Positions 47,865-58,377 are shown, numbered from the stretch's first letter. The stretch is DNA of 64,000 nt from Kappaphycus alvarezii (GCA_002205965.3 NADL03000753.1:558001-622000), one strand, 5' to 3'. The notes: a model not told the origin generated them from the letters alone. Translations and numbers: made by a program.

Positions 47865-50200
47865 AAGAGTGTTGCGAATTATACCGGTATAGACTGAGTT
47901 TTGTACTGCGGTTCTCGGTTCGGCTTGTGGTATACTGGTAGAAGTGATAGTGCGCGGCTAGTGTGCGTAAAAGGCGTTGATTAGCGCTGTTATGGATGTG
48001 TTTGGTTTATTATTAGCCAAGGAATGTTGAAAATGGCGGAGTCGGGATGAATTTAGCGGGACTCGGAATTAGGATTACTGAAAGTGAATTGCATATGTTG
48101 GATCAATGCAGGGTTGGTAGCGTAGGTGGTGCGATTTGGTAACCTTACAAATGTCTGTTTGTTGAGTGTGATACGGTATTGTGTATGGGGAACAAGGGCT
48201 CGGGGACACAGGCAAGCGTAATGAGGTGCTTGGAGAATTGGCGTCGTTTTTGTGGGCTTTTGGGAATATTATTAGTACTGGGTCTTATATTGATACTGGG
48301 AAAATAGCAGTGGCGGCAGATATTTTATTTTACCGTGTGGATATTGGAGAATTCGTTAAAATTTTCGACTGGGACAAATTGCCTCTGGCGATATTGCGCA
48401 GTGGTGCGCCACTGGGGAGGTACTGTACAGTACAGTACAATAGTGGCACTGGCACTCTAGCTAGTGTGCAGTAGAGTTACAGTACTGGGGACTGCGAATT
48501 AAATTGGTAATTGGGAATTATACAGATTAGCTGAATCTTGAGGATGCAGTAGACTTGTTACTGGACTGTACTGTACACTCGTTGCAATGGAGGTGATGCT
48601 AGTGCTAGTGGCAGCACGAGATGTTCATCGAATCGCGGTTTGTTAGCTTTTTTTTTCTTAAGATTCTTGGAAGTGGGTCATTGAGTTGTGGAATAATTCG
48701 AGGGTATCAATGCAGTACTGTACATGATGGTCGCGGAATATTTGATACAATGACCGTTGGCCAAAACATGTGTGCAACAAGCGGGGGATAAAAAATTATT
48801 TTCCATTATGATTATACTGTACTATACTGTGCAGTACAGGAATGGGATTGTCTGGTTGGGTAGGGGTGTGCCTTATTGCGATCTGAGACGTTAATTCCTG
48901 TGCTCAAGTCTTGGTCAGTTTTTGCGCAGTTCATTACAATTGCATTGTAAGTATACGCACAGAGTGAAAGCACTACCGTACTGCACTTTACAGCGAACAA
49001 AGGTAGGATGGAACAACAAAAAATGAAAAACAGTTTATTGAATTAAATTTGTGAGTTTCCATGCAAGCTAGCCAGCAAGCGACGAGTTTTTCGTATCAAA
49101 CATATGAACGTAATGATGATAAAGAAGAAGAACGAAAGTGATGCATACTGAACCGACTTGGTACTGTTGGCACATTCATTGAAATGGTTTTTGTCAATAA
49201 AAATTTTAGGGGCTGCAACGAGTGCAGCGCTGTTTCAGTCAGAGAACGGCTGACACATGAAGCAAAGCAAAGAGTGTTGTATGCAGCAGTTGCCGAAAGC
49301 GGTTGTTGATGTGAAACCTTTCGCAAAAAAATGTGTTTGCGTGGTAAATTTTTACTTTTTCTGGGTTGCGCCTCTCTTGAGATCAACTCTTTGACAGTTA
49401 CAACAAAAACCCCCTGTTTTGCATCTTCGGCAACGACATTGGCCTCGGAAATAAAGGACATTTAATTCGAATTATTTGACTGTCTCGCGTTGTTGTTAAA
49501 TTTCAAATAATATCAAATAATAGAGTAGCACCCCCTCCCCTTCTGAAAGGAAGGTTTTGGGCCCATGACAACAACAGTTGCTCCGAGGGTCAAAGCATTG
49601 TTTCATTACAATTGAAAAAAGGAAGGGATATTATGAAGTAAATTGAAAAATAAATGAATGAAATAGTTTAATTATGACAAAAATATAAAGGAAAATGCGC
49701 CGTGGTCTGATATACCCAAACTTCCGTCGACACCTCAAAGTGTATCATATTATTCTGTTAATGGTTGTTTTTATCGCCTTTTATTTACACATAATTGTGG
49801 GAAAAATGGGCCTGTTTTCGAGCTATTCATCGCATCCTCCCGACCGCTCTATTCCCATAATTCGGTATGAATATAGGGGAATTTTTTTTTAAAGTTATTA
49901 AATTGATAAAAAAAAATTGAAAGGGTTTTGCTTGAAAGGATAGCAGGAAGATTGTGTCCCGACCGCTCCAACTGTCGGTATTCTGTTCCGAGCTGCATGG
50001 TGGTGCCTGCCGCCCTGTAGAGCACATTGTAGCGCCGAGTGGCCCTTGTATTGCTGCAGCCTTTCCCGACCCCCCCCCTGACCAAAGTCACATCCCTAGT
50101 CTTCCCTCACTTTTCGACCAAACTTCTGTACTAGTAGTAACTTTTACTGCATTGCCCATTGCCCCGTTGATTGCAATTTGTGCCTCGGCACTTTTACCCT
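47865..50200. other. Intergenic DNA with pentanucleotide arrays
   Basis: No recognisable gene. TACTG/CAGTA copies lie at 48421-48439, about 48565, about 48714 and 48814-48839. A 65-codon frame at 49695-49892 (+) begins MRRGLIYPNFRRHLK and has one hydrophobic segment (IILLMVVFIAFYLHIIV). It could be a small membrane protein, but there is no further support. Confidence 0.45.
48421..48439. repeat. TACTG/CAGTA pentanucleotide array
   Basis: TACTGTACAGTACAGTACA, a switch from one strand sense to the other inside the array. Further copies follow at 48565, 48714 and 48814-48839. Confidence 0.8.
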
Positions 50201-51138
50201 CAATGACTTGTACTTAACAATCTTCCATCTGCGATTCACATCCCAAGCCTCCCTCCTCCCCTTTTCTCCTCTGTTTCCTTTCCTCCCGTCCGTCCCTCCT
50301 CCCCACCACCACCACTCAATCAACCTCCCACCTCCATCCCTACCCACTTCCATTCTTCAATTCTGTCTCGAAAATTCCGTTTCCCAATCACTCATTCACT
50401 CAGTTGCAGCCATTCAAACCGCAACCACAATTTCCCTTTGGCCCCTACCACGCTCCGTGTTCAACTCAATTCCTACCGAACCATCCTCGCCCACTCCCAA
50501 CCTCACACTCTCAAAAAAAAAACCAACGACTCAAAAAACATTCTATTCAAAACCCATCCTTCCCAAATAATCCATATTTTCCTCTACCAGCTTTAAAAAA
50601 AAAACAAATCCTCTTAACGTCATCATCCACTGTCTTCGATTCATCACCCAACTTGCCGTTCTCACCATCCCCCCCCCAAAAAACAGTCATCTCCCGTTCC
50701 CCGGTTACATTTCTGCTACACATCTACACGCCAACTCACTTGCTTTTACCATTGCCAAATCACATTTGCCAACCCCCATTTTCACCACGGCGATCCACTT
50801 CAAGCCTTTTTCTCCTCCCTACATCACGCAATTCCGCCCACCGCTGCCGCTTTTTATTTGTCTAACGGTTCATGAACACATCGTACCCCACCTACATCAA
50901 TTCTCCTCCACAAATTCCAAACCCCCAGTCTCCCTCGCACCCCTCCCATTTCAATTTCAACGTCTCGATTTCTCAACCGCCGCGATTCCTGCTTCTTTCC
51001 CTCCCCCCATTTCCCTACAAGAGTCCACCCTCTTACTCCGCATACCGCACCCGTCCCCCCCCTCATCCCCATCATCCAAACCCCTCCTGCCCAAACTCCA
51101 CTCACAATCCACAACCTCATCCTCACATCAACCACATT
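50201..51138 (+). other. Pyrimidine-rich leader region of the MYB gene
   Basis: About 900 bases of C/T-rich DNA with A8-A10 runs (about 50513, 50596). Open frames here give only Pro/Ser/His-rich low complexity, for example 50872-51321, which is in frame with the MYB ATG. I read it as promoter plus 5' leader. An upstream coding exon cannot be ruled out. Confidence 0.35.
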
Positions 51139-52020
51139 ATGACCACTGCGGCTGATCGCCGTCGAACCATCCGCGTTCAAGATCTTCTCTGCAAAATGCA
51201 ACACAACTGTCGTCCTGCCATTCACCTTCCGACACCACCGATCACACCACCGCCGCATTATCCAGCCCAGCCTTGTCCTACGCCCAGTACCCCGCAACTA
51301 TTCCACAGGCTCCTCGTTTGATCCAGACACCCGTCGTCTTCGGAACTCGACCTGTGGAATCATCCCACTGCTGACAATCTCCCCCAACACCTTGCAGAGC
51401 AGCCCGCTCAGACCGCAGCCCAGCTCTTCGAAACCCCTATCGCCAGTCGCAACACCACGGACCATTCCGACCACCGCCAGAAAGCCATTCGCGGTCCGTG
51501 GCGCATCGAAGAGGACCGCCTCTTGATAGATTTGGTGCAAAAGTACGGCCCACGTCACTGGAGTGCCATCGCCACCCACTTTCCACGCCGCAGTGGGAAA
51601 CAGGCACGTGAGCGCTGGATGAATCAACTCAACCCTGAATTGAAGAAGAAAAACTGGACGGCCGATGAGGATCGCATCATTCTACGCGCCCATGCCTCCT
51701 TGGGCAACAAATGGAGCGCCATTGCAAATTTGCTCCCGGGCGCACGACAACTCGGTCAAGAATCGCTTCAATTCTACTCTCAAGCGTGCTATGAAGGAGC
51801 GTGCCCTTACCACCCAAAGTCTGAACATTGACGAGTTTGTTCAAGCCCTGCATGCCAAGCCCTACATCCTCGGTCAGGAATTCCTTCTTGCTGCGGACCA
51901 TGCCGTTACCAACGGGTGAATAAGCAGGCCGCATCTCCGCAGGCTGTCAATGGTCAGGTGCAACTCGACCAGTATGGGATGCCGGGTGCTGATTTGGATG
52001 GGGCAACTATCTCAGTCTGA
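51139..52020 (+). CDS. R2R3-MYB transcription factor, frame interrupted
   Basis: This is a nuclear sequence-specific DNA-binding protein. The two MYB repeats run from about 51493 to 51790. R2 is RGPWRIEEDRLLIDLV...RHWSAIA...RWMNQLNP and R3 is KNWTADEDRIILRAHASLGNKWSAIANLLPG, with the Trp residues regularly spaced. R3 keeps Trp at its first position, as in animal c-Myb, where most land-plant R2R3 factors have Phe or Ile. The expected G-R-T-D-N-x-x-K-N-R turn is broken: after LLPG (51738) the sense resumes as DNSVKNRFNS in another frame. It then runs through LNIDEFVQALHAK to AVTN, shifts once more at GGG (51914-51916) and ends VQLDQYGMPGADLDGATISV at 52018-52020. Upstream, the frame also changes near 51190-51270 and 51375. 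ATG 51139 (MTTAADRRR) is the most plausible start. It converges on the peroxidase gene. Whether the break is in the genome or only in the consensus is open. Confidence 0.85.
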
Positions 52021-52725
52021 CAGCCGGCGGTGATGATGCCAGTGGGCTGGATCGGCGCCTGTGGTGAACCAGGTGCCGACATGCGCAGTAGGGAGGAACA
52101 ACACATGTTTACGTACGGTTACTTGGGGGTTCAGCTGGGCAGTCGACTTCTCGAGTGAGGATCCACACGGCGTCGGGTCGTTGATGGGCGATCAAGGGCC
52201 TTTTGACTATAGGGAGGGGTCATCTGCTCTGTGCGGGATGAGCGGTAACGGTCGCGGGGAGATTGGTTGGACGGGACCGGTAGTGGCGAGGCCAAACGCC
52301 ATGGCCGGGACGGCTCAAGTATTGGTCAAGCCAAGGACGAATTTTGTCCAATCCGGGATAGCCTTGGTGCGCGGAGGGAAGTTTCCCCGGCAAAGACGAT
52401 TTCCAAGCGACGACGTTAGGTTAGGAAGGCTGCTGCTGCTCGATGGGTTTGCAGGAGGCTTTATAGGTTTGGTGGCGGTAAGAATGACTTTTGAGTGACT
52501 CTGGAAATCGTGCGCGGAAGCGGTGAGATAGAAGGAGTAGAAGTGGTTGGTTAGGGGAGCGAGGGTGCAGAGGTAGAGGCCGCAGATGTATAGAAGGTTG
52601 AGGAGGATATTGGAACAGTGAGTAAACTGACGTAAGAATGACATGTAGGAAACAGTACGAGATGAAAGAATGTGCAAGTGTATGAAAGTGGTTTATGGGC
52701 AGGCGACGGGGGGATGAAATGAGTG
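52021..52725. other. Intergenic region between MYB and glutathione peroxidase stops
   Basis: About 700 bases. Open frames on both strands (52061-52498 plus; 52315-52677 minus) have no recognisable content. The minus-strand frames are polypyrimidine-derived. No repeat is seen. Confidence 0.45.
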
Positions 52726-53190
52726 TCAAATGACCTTGTCTATGGCGGCCTCAATTTCGTCTGGGGAGGAAGAGTTGCCAAACTTGGCGACCGGTACACC
52801 CTGTCGATCGAATACAAATCTTCCATCAAAGTTCCAGTTGATCCTACCTGGAAAGGCGGCCTTTCCAACTTGGAGTATAGGATGGGCGTTATTGCCGTTG
52901 ACTTCCGAGCGTTCGGTGATAACGAGTTTATTGACTCTGCCAAGTGCAAAAGTCTTATTTCGTCTGGGTACCACTTTCCTGCCACAAGAAGGAATTACAA
53001 GGAATGACAACGGCGACAAAATCGCGGGTGGATACTTGTCGTGAGTCGTTTCAAAAGGGCGTAACCAGAGTCTGTAAAGCCACATGCGGAGGCGACGTTG
53101 ATGGCAAAGACAACCTGTTTGCAAAGGTGTCTGGGGATATGTTGTTACCATCAATATCCTTGATTGCGGCAGATCGGCCAAGGTGGACAT
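52726..53190 (-). CDS. Glutathione peroxidase (Cys type), frame interrupted
   Basis: A thiol peroxidase of the GPx fold, reducing hydrogen and lipid peroxides with glutathione or, in most Cys-type plant and algal forms, thioredoxin. Minus-strand pieces follow the fold in order. After MSTLADLP from ATG 53190 comes IKDIDGNNISPDTFAN, then VVFAINVASACGFT with the peroxidatic Cys in place of Sec. Next are AVVIPCNSFLWQE, where Gln-Glu follow as in the family's PCNQF-x-x-QEP loop, and then EVNGNNAHPIL. INWNFDGRFVFDRQG supplies the Trp-Asn of the catalytic tetrad, and the end IEAAIDKVI stops at 52726. About 155 codons is standard. The frame changes near 53180, 53120, 53040 and 52960. Upstream of 53190 the frame stays open to 53484 with a Pro/His/Ser-rich stretch that could be an organelle targeting peptide. 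It is divergent from the protease gene. Confidence 0.85.
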   Translation of the reverse strand: MSTLADLPQSRILMVTTYPQTPLQTGCLCHQRRLRMWLYRLWLRPFETTHDKYPPAILSPLSFLVIPSCGRKVVPRRNKTFALGRVNKLVITERSEVNGNNAHPILQVGKAAFPGRINWNFDGRFVFDRQGVPVAKFGNSSSPDEIEAAIDKVI

Positions 53191-53807
53191 GGTGGTGGTG
53201 GTGGTTGGGTGGTGGATGTGTTGCGTTGCGGGGCGTCGCAACGTGTGGGGTTGGCAGTGGAGAGGGAAAAGTGGCGGCGGAGAGAAGGGTGAGGCCGGCA
53301 AAGGTGGTGCGAAAGTGACGTGCGGAAAGTGGGACGGACGGATGGAGGCTCGGAGGGCGGGTGCGAAAGTGGGATGAAGGAGAGCATGGTTGCTGGAGGG
53401 GGGATGGACTGGTAGGCAGGGCGAGCGGATGGGATCGAGTTGGTAGTGTGAGAGGAGATTGCAAAGAATGAATTTGAGAGCCAAGGTGCAAGATCAAAAG
53501 AATGGCTTTCATGATTGGCTCGTCATGATACACCCTGGCTGGCCACAAAAAGCATGGCGTCATGGCGCCACGTCACGCGATCTATTTCCATTTTCCCAAT
53601 CTCTATCGTCCACGTGGCAAAAAAGAAGTGTCAAACCACAACTCTAGCGCTGTCACTTTGATGTCAATCCGTGTGACACAACATTACAGCATAGAGCAAG
53701 AGTACAGTACTGTAACAACAACATCAGTGGCCGACATTGCTTGCCACAAACACATTCCTCATCCCTCCGCCAACTCCTCCCCTCCCCTCCCCGCGACAAT
53801 ATACGAC
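53191..53807. other. Shared upstream region of the divergent peroxidase and VIR3-like genes
   Basis: About 600 bases. The side next to the peroxidase is purine-rich on the plus strand (CT-rich leader of the minus gene). It contains one TACTG/CAGTA copy, gtacagtactgtaac, at 53701-53715. Possible N-terminal targeting sequence of the peroxidase extends to 53484. Confidence 0.4.
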
Positions 53808-55135
53808 ATGGACATGTACGGTACCTTATCATCCCTATCCCTCGGCCATTCCCTCATACCCCCATGGCCACAACCACCGGCCCCGCCCTTGCCCCAACAA
53901 ACCCCTCCCATTCCCAACCTTCGCACCCCCCTCTCCCTTCCCCTCAATTCCAATTCCAATTCCACTTCCAATTTCCCGTCCATCACCACCCGCCGCCCAC
54001 ATCCCCCCACTCGCCATCTTCAACCAATCCCGCACCCCATCCATCCCCCTCCCCACCGCTCTCAATCAAATCTCCACATTTTCCGGCGATCAAGCCGCCG
54101 CCCGTGCCCTCACCCTCCGTCTCATCAACGACTTTTCCACCCCCAACGCCACCCCCAACGCACTCCAACCCTACTCGCCGCCCTCTCCGACGCCTCCTTC
54201 CTACACGCATTCTCCACTCTCCGATCCACCATCGCCGTCAAACATTCACACAAACGAGCCGTATCCGCAGAAAAATTGACCGCACGGCGGGACTCCCGTT
54301 GTCCGCCTTGTCTCCCAAACCTTCCACCGTCTTGGCATGGCAGTTTGCCGGCGTCGCACTTGTCATTGCAGTTGTACAGGCTGCTCATGTCTTGGGTCTC
54401 TCGCATTTCACGAAACCGCTGCTCATCGGTGTCGGTGGCTTGCTGGTTATGGATCAAGTCGTGTTGAGAGGACTGCTGTTTGAAAGCGTGTACCGTCGCT
54501 TGTTTCCGAGATATGAGGAGAAGGTTGTCAAGCATGAGGCGGGGCATTTTCTGGCCGCGTATTTGTATGGATTGGCGGTGAGGGGGTATGTGCTTAGTGC
54601 GGGGGAGGCCTTTCAGGCGGGATTCCGGGGCAGGCGGGGACGTTGTTTGAGGATGCAGAGATGTATGAGGGCTTGAGGGTGGGAAGGTTGGTCAAGGCGT
54701 GATTGACCGGTTTTCCGTAGTCTCCATGGCAGGTATTGCTGCAGAGGCTGTATATTATGGTGAGGCGGAGGGTGGGGAGAGTGATGTGCAGTCTTTGTTG
54801 AGATTGTTGACCGGGTTGAATCCGCCGTGGAGTGTGGCGAGTGTGAAAAGTCAGGCGAGGTGGGCCGTTTGGAGGCTGTGCTGTTGGTAAGAGAAAATGT
54901 GGACGCTTATGAGGCTTTGTGTGCGGCAATGAGGGAACGGAAGAGTTTGGGGGAGTGTATTTTGGTTATTGAGGATAATTTTAAGAGGTTGGAGGAGAGG
55001 GACGGAACGGGCTTGATGAGCGCTGAGACGCAGGGCGGTGGTGGTGGGGAACAGGAGTTGGAAAGGAAAGAACAGGCGATTTTGGCAGAATTGGAGAAGA
55101 TCAAGAAGCAAGTAGAACGGTTTGAAGGAAAGTAG
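53808..55135 (+). CDS. VIR3-like FtsH-related zinc metalloprotease without AAA module, frame interrupted
   Basis: This resembles the plant plastid family of Arabidopsis VIR3 (At1g56180) and the 'stress regulated' protein: an M41-type peptidase domain without the FtsH ATPase. The Pro/Ser-rich start (from ATG 53808) could be a plastid transit peptide. STFSGDQAAARALTLRLINDF and LLAALSDASFLHAFSTLR follow. The middle holds a hydrophobic pair near 54335-54480 (WQFAGVALVIAVVQAAHVLG; LLIGVGGLLVMDQVVLRGLL). KVVKHEAGHFLAAYLYGL (54522-54575) contains the HExxH zinc site (HEAGH, 54533-54547), so catalysis is possible. AGTLFEDAEMYEGLRVGRL, IDRFSVVSMAGIAAEAVYYGEAEGG and the VLLVRENVDAYEALCAAM helix match the family's C-terminal half. 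A Glu/Lys coiled coil ends at 55135. The frame changes near 54160, 54285, 54625, 54705 and 54865, each time by a step back of one base, as if one base were missing. Confidence 0.78.
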
Positions 55136-56300
55136 GGGGCGTTGGCGTTAAACAGTGAAATGCAGAGGTACTATAATGATGTTTGGGTTTGAGGAGTTTG
55201 AAGCAGGATGCGCTTTCTCTGAACTCACCACGTTGATGTGTCAGTGAACCATCGCGAGGGTTGCGAGTGGTTGCTGATGCCTTGTACTGCATTATCTGCA
55301 ACTGCGAGGATAACCACTCGCAACCCTCGCGATGGTTCACTGATGGCTTGTACTGCATTATCTACAACTGCGAGGAGATGCCCGATAGTCGGCTGGAATC
55401 AGTCTCACGAAATGTACAAGCGGCAAGACAATTTTCGAACCAGTTGGATACTGCGCACGGTGCAGCAATTTTTTTAACAAGTTGCAGCCGACAAGAACCG
55501 ATTGCGATGTTCTTCATTTGCTACAACGTTCTCCATCATCCGTTCCTTGAATACGCCCTTACCTGGACTGAACTGTACAGTATTTGCCGTCTTCGAAAGC
55601 TCGCAGCCTGGCTGAGTATTCTAATGATGGCCTAGAATGTGGGGCCACACATTTATGCAAGCCGGCGGTCTCGTGTGCTAATGCCAGGTTTCATTTGTAT
55701 ACTCCTCAATGAAAGGGTGGTGGCCATGGCTAATCGTATATGGGGATTCAGTTTTAGATATGAGCAGTTGAAGTTACAAGGTGTGGAGAATAGTTATCCG
55801 ACTCCCGACGAAGAGCCGACCAAAGTTAGGATTGAAGTGACATGTAATCAGACAACTTCAAAAAGTTTCACGAAAGTCAGGCAGCGCGGAGCTATACTGT
55901 ATCAATGAGATGGCACAGATGCGTTATTTTGAACGCTGTGGGAAACATCATTAGGATGAGCAAAATACAGAACTGGGCGTTGAAATGTCAACATGTGCTT
56001 TGCGACGATTTCAACGATTTCAACGATTTCTAACGGATAACTGCAACTGACACCATTTTTTGTCACCAGCTGAATCGCAGCTTCTTAATACTGTGCCATC
56101 AAGCCCATTTAAGTTACAGATTCGCAAATCGCCGTGCACGTAGGACTTCTGTTCAAGCCCGATTCAACTTCCATACCACACACGTTTCATGCCGTTACTT
56201 TCCCAAAGTAAGGAATTCGCAACCCATCAGCTAATAACGTGAGCGTAGTCACGCGTTGATATAAGTTCGAGATTGAGCACCGCTTGATCGTTGCTGTTGG
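55136..56300. other. Intergenic DNA with a large inverted repeat
   Basis: Apart from the hairpin described separately, nothing is recognised. A 9-base unit, TTCAACGAT, is repeated about three times at 56006-56030. Open frames here (55261-55635, 55639-55908 plus) have no known motif. Confidence 0.5.
55241..55343. repeat. Perfect 32-base inverted repeat with a repeated loop segment
   Basis: The left arm, 55241-55272, starts TCAGTGAACCATCGCG; the right arm, 55312-55343, is its exact reverse complement. The 39-base spacer contains CTTGTACTGCATTATCTGCAAC, which recurs with one change directly after the right arm (about 55346-55374). The transcript would fold into a 32-pair stem. Confidence 0.92.
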
Positions 56301-56309
56301 CTCGCAACC

Positions 56310-56880
56310 TCACTCGTGCCTGGCACACCATGTCCAAGAGCAAATTGCCCCCACACGTTGGACATCTATGGTCACCACCTCCTCCACTGCCTGCACGGCC
56401 CGCACAGGAGCATCCGTCACGACCGGCAAGTGAACCTTTTGGCTAGGGACCTGGTCAAAGCCGCCCGTCATCCCGTCGTAGAGCCGCGAGAGGGCCTCCA
56501 CCGCACGAGACCGGATATTCGGGCAATGGGAAACCGCGGGGGGACTGACTTCTTCGATATCACCTTTGTCAATCCTCTCGCGCCATCAAACAGGAGAGTC
56601 AACACGTTCAACTCCTTGACCTCCCTTAACGCAGCCCGAGCAGCGAAGCATAGAAAGTACCAATCTTTCATTGCTAGTTCCACTCGAGGCAGACTCGTCC
56701 CCGTGCCCATATCCAGACGCATACGCCGTCATAACCGAAGTGGCAAGAAGCGTTGCAGTCAGGGCCATGGAATCATTCAGGAAGGTTCGCGGGATATTCA
56801 TGCAAAGGCACGCTGCGGCCGCTGCCACTTCCAACGCGGCCTGCCTGCTGGCTGGTCTCGCGTCGGCCTTCTAGCGACTT
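56310..56880 (+). pseudogene. Decayed LINE-type retrotransposon, 3' end of the polyprotein
   Basis: The plus-strand pieces match the C-terminal end of non-LTR retrotransposon ORF2 proteins. A cysteine/histidine motif, CPRANCPHTLDIYGHHLLHC (C-x4-C-x8-H-x4-C type), leads into RSIRHDRQVNLLARDL, then EPREGLH and RPDIRA, and FFDITFVNPLAP. Further on, AKHRKYQSFIASS and, in another frame, DAYAVITEVARSVAVRAMESF and RHAAAAATSNAACLL correspond to the last part of such proteins. Stops and shifts separate the blocks, and the reverse transcriptase core is not seen upstream, consistent with a 5'-truncated, inactive copy. The family call is from memory of the pattern. Confidence 0.65.
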
Positions 56881-57021
56881 TGAACCGGATTAACTCCGTT
56901 TCTTGGTTCCTCCATGCCGCCCAATTGTACCTATTATTTGATGCGCTTTGGAACAAAAAATCCCGGTCCCCACCGTCCTCCCTATCTTGCTGACCTCCTC
57001 AAGTTTTGTTTTCGCTCTTCT

Positions 57022-57053
57022 CGGCGCCCGCGCTGAACTTGGCGCGGGCGCCG
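57022..57053. repeat. GC-rich perfect hairpin, 12-base arms
   Basis: CGGCGCCCGCGC, an 8-base loop (tgaacttg), then GCGCGGGCGCCG. It is followed by a second GC-rich hairpin about 95 bases downstream. Confidence 0.9.
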
Positions 57054-57147
57054 GATCTATGTCCGCGCGCATGTCTTGGCGACGGAACAACCATGACTCA
57101 AGATCTCTTGCTGCACCGTTGTTGCTGATGGTTATTTCGAGTGGATT

Positions 57148-57180
57148 GTCGTCCCGCGCCCCCAGCGCGCGTGGGACGAC
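57148..57180. repeat. GC-rich hairpin with a bulge
   Basis: GTCGTCCCGCGC pairs with GCGCGTGGGACGAC across a short C/A-rich loop, with a two-base GT bulge. It is close to the hairpin at 57022-57053. Confidence 0.8.
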
Positions 57181-58377
57181 CTGGGAAAGACGTGTAAGGA
57201 CGGCCCTTCCACTCGAACAGGGTTTTCAAAGTTCGCTATTTCCTATCGCCTTTCAACCTACTGTCTTTGTTACAGTCTCTGAAGGAACGTGGTCTGCGCA
57301 GCCCTGTCAGTCTGTCGGCAAGTTCGTTCGTCCGGAGTTTTCTTCGTCTTGGTTGTCGTCGCCTGTAAGTTGTCATGCTTACACTAGAAAGAAGTTCAAT
57401 CAGTATCTACTGAGAACTGCGCACGTCCTAACTATACGGCTAAGATCTAACCGGATGTACCTCGTCGTCCATGCGCCTCGGGGCTCGGGACAGGATAGCT
57501 TGAGCAATGGATGAACAGAGAGTGCAACTCAGTCGCTGGTAGATACGGTGGCGGATAACACCAGGTGTCGAGTGACACTTGGACGCGATCCGCGGAACTA
57601 ACTCCTCGATAAACGCAATTGTAACAGTGGAAGGGGCACCCAGGGAATCAAACGCCAGAGGTCGAAACGTGAAGTTCGGCGTGTATGGCGCAGAAGATGG
57701 GCCATTTGAGGGAGCGGGGAGGCGTCGGGCGATGGGCGTCGGGCGAGAAGTTTTTCAAGCTGTCTGGATCCCGTATTTACATGGTGGAATTTTCTTCTAG
57801 TCCCCCCTTTGTCCTTGTTGGAGTGGGTGATGGTTCAGCCGTCGCCTGGAGATGTTCTCAGACTTCCAGTGTAACCACTACCTGTACGGTTCAGGTTTTT
57901 GAACACATTAAAAGATTCCCCCCCTTTGAACATAGGCTAACCTATTTTTCAATCATTAAAACATCCCAATTTTTCCCCTTGTACCTGCGATGAGTACGTT
58001 AAAAATTTATGATTAGTACATACGGACAGAACCGTAATTAGTTTGGAGATACGAAAAGGCAGAAAAGTGGAAGCCAATCCCCGAGTAGTTCTCCAGACTT
58101 TGCACATCACTTACAAAAATCTTTTTTGTTCTACTGACCGTTTCGCCTTTGCTGGAAAGTACTGACTCTATCATCATATACTGTACGTACTTAAGGTTTA
58201 TCAATCCGAAGGAAGTAACCGCAAAGTATGGATTTGTCTGCCGAAGAATATCTCATTTAAATACATTGAAAAGTTCATCGAAAACTAATAATGTAAAAGG
58301 TACCGTAACGTTTACAATTTTTAGTTCACCGATTACTTAAGGGGGGAAATGTGGGGTGATTTAATATTTGAAAGATA

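Larger units (their letters stand above)
56881..58375. other. Region between the LINE relic and the Tc1 element
   Basis: Moderately GC-rich up to 57.8 kb with a long open frame at 56948-57514 (+) whose product I do not recognise. It may be the untranslated tail of the LINE or a further worn element. It holds the two GC-rich hairpins. Beyond 57.9 kb the DNA becomes AT-rich. Confidence 0.4.

Noticed and set aside
50872-51321. 149-codon frame as a separate protein upstream of MYB
   Set aside because: Pro/His/Ser low complexity in the leader; it contains the MYB ATG in the same frame and ends at a probable frame break.
56948-57514. 188-codon plus frame after the LINE relic
   Set aside because: No recognisable domain; it spans two hairpins and is probably an untranslated tail or worn repeat.
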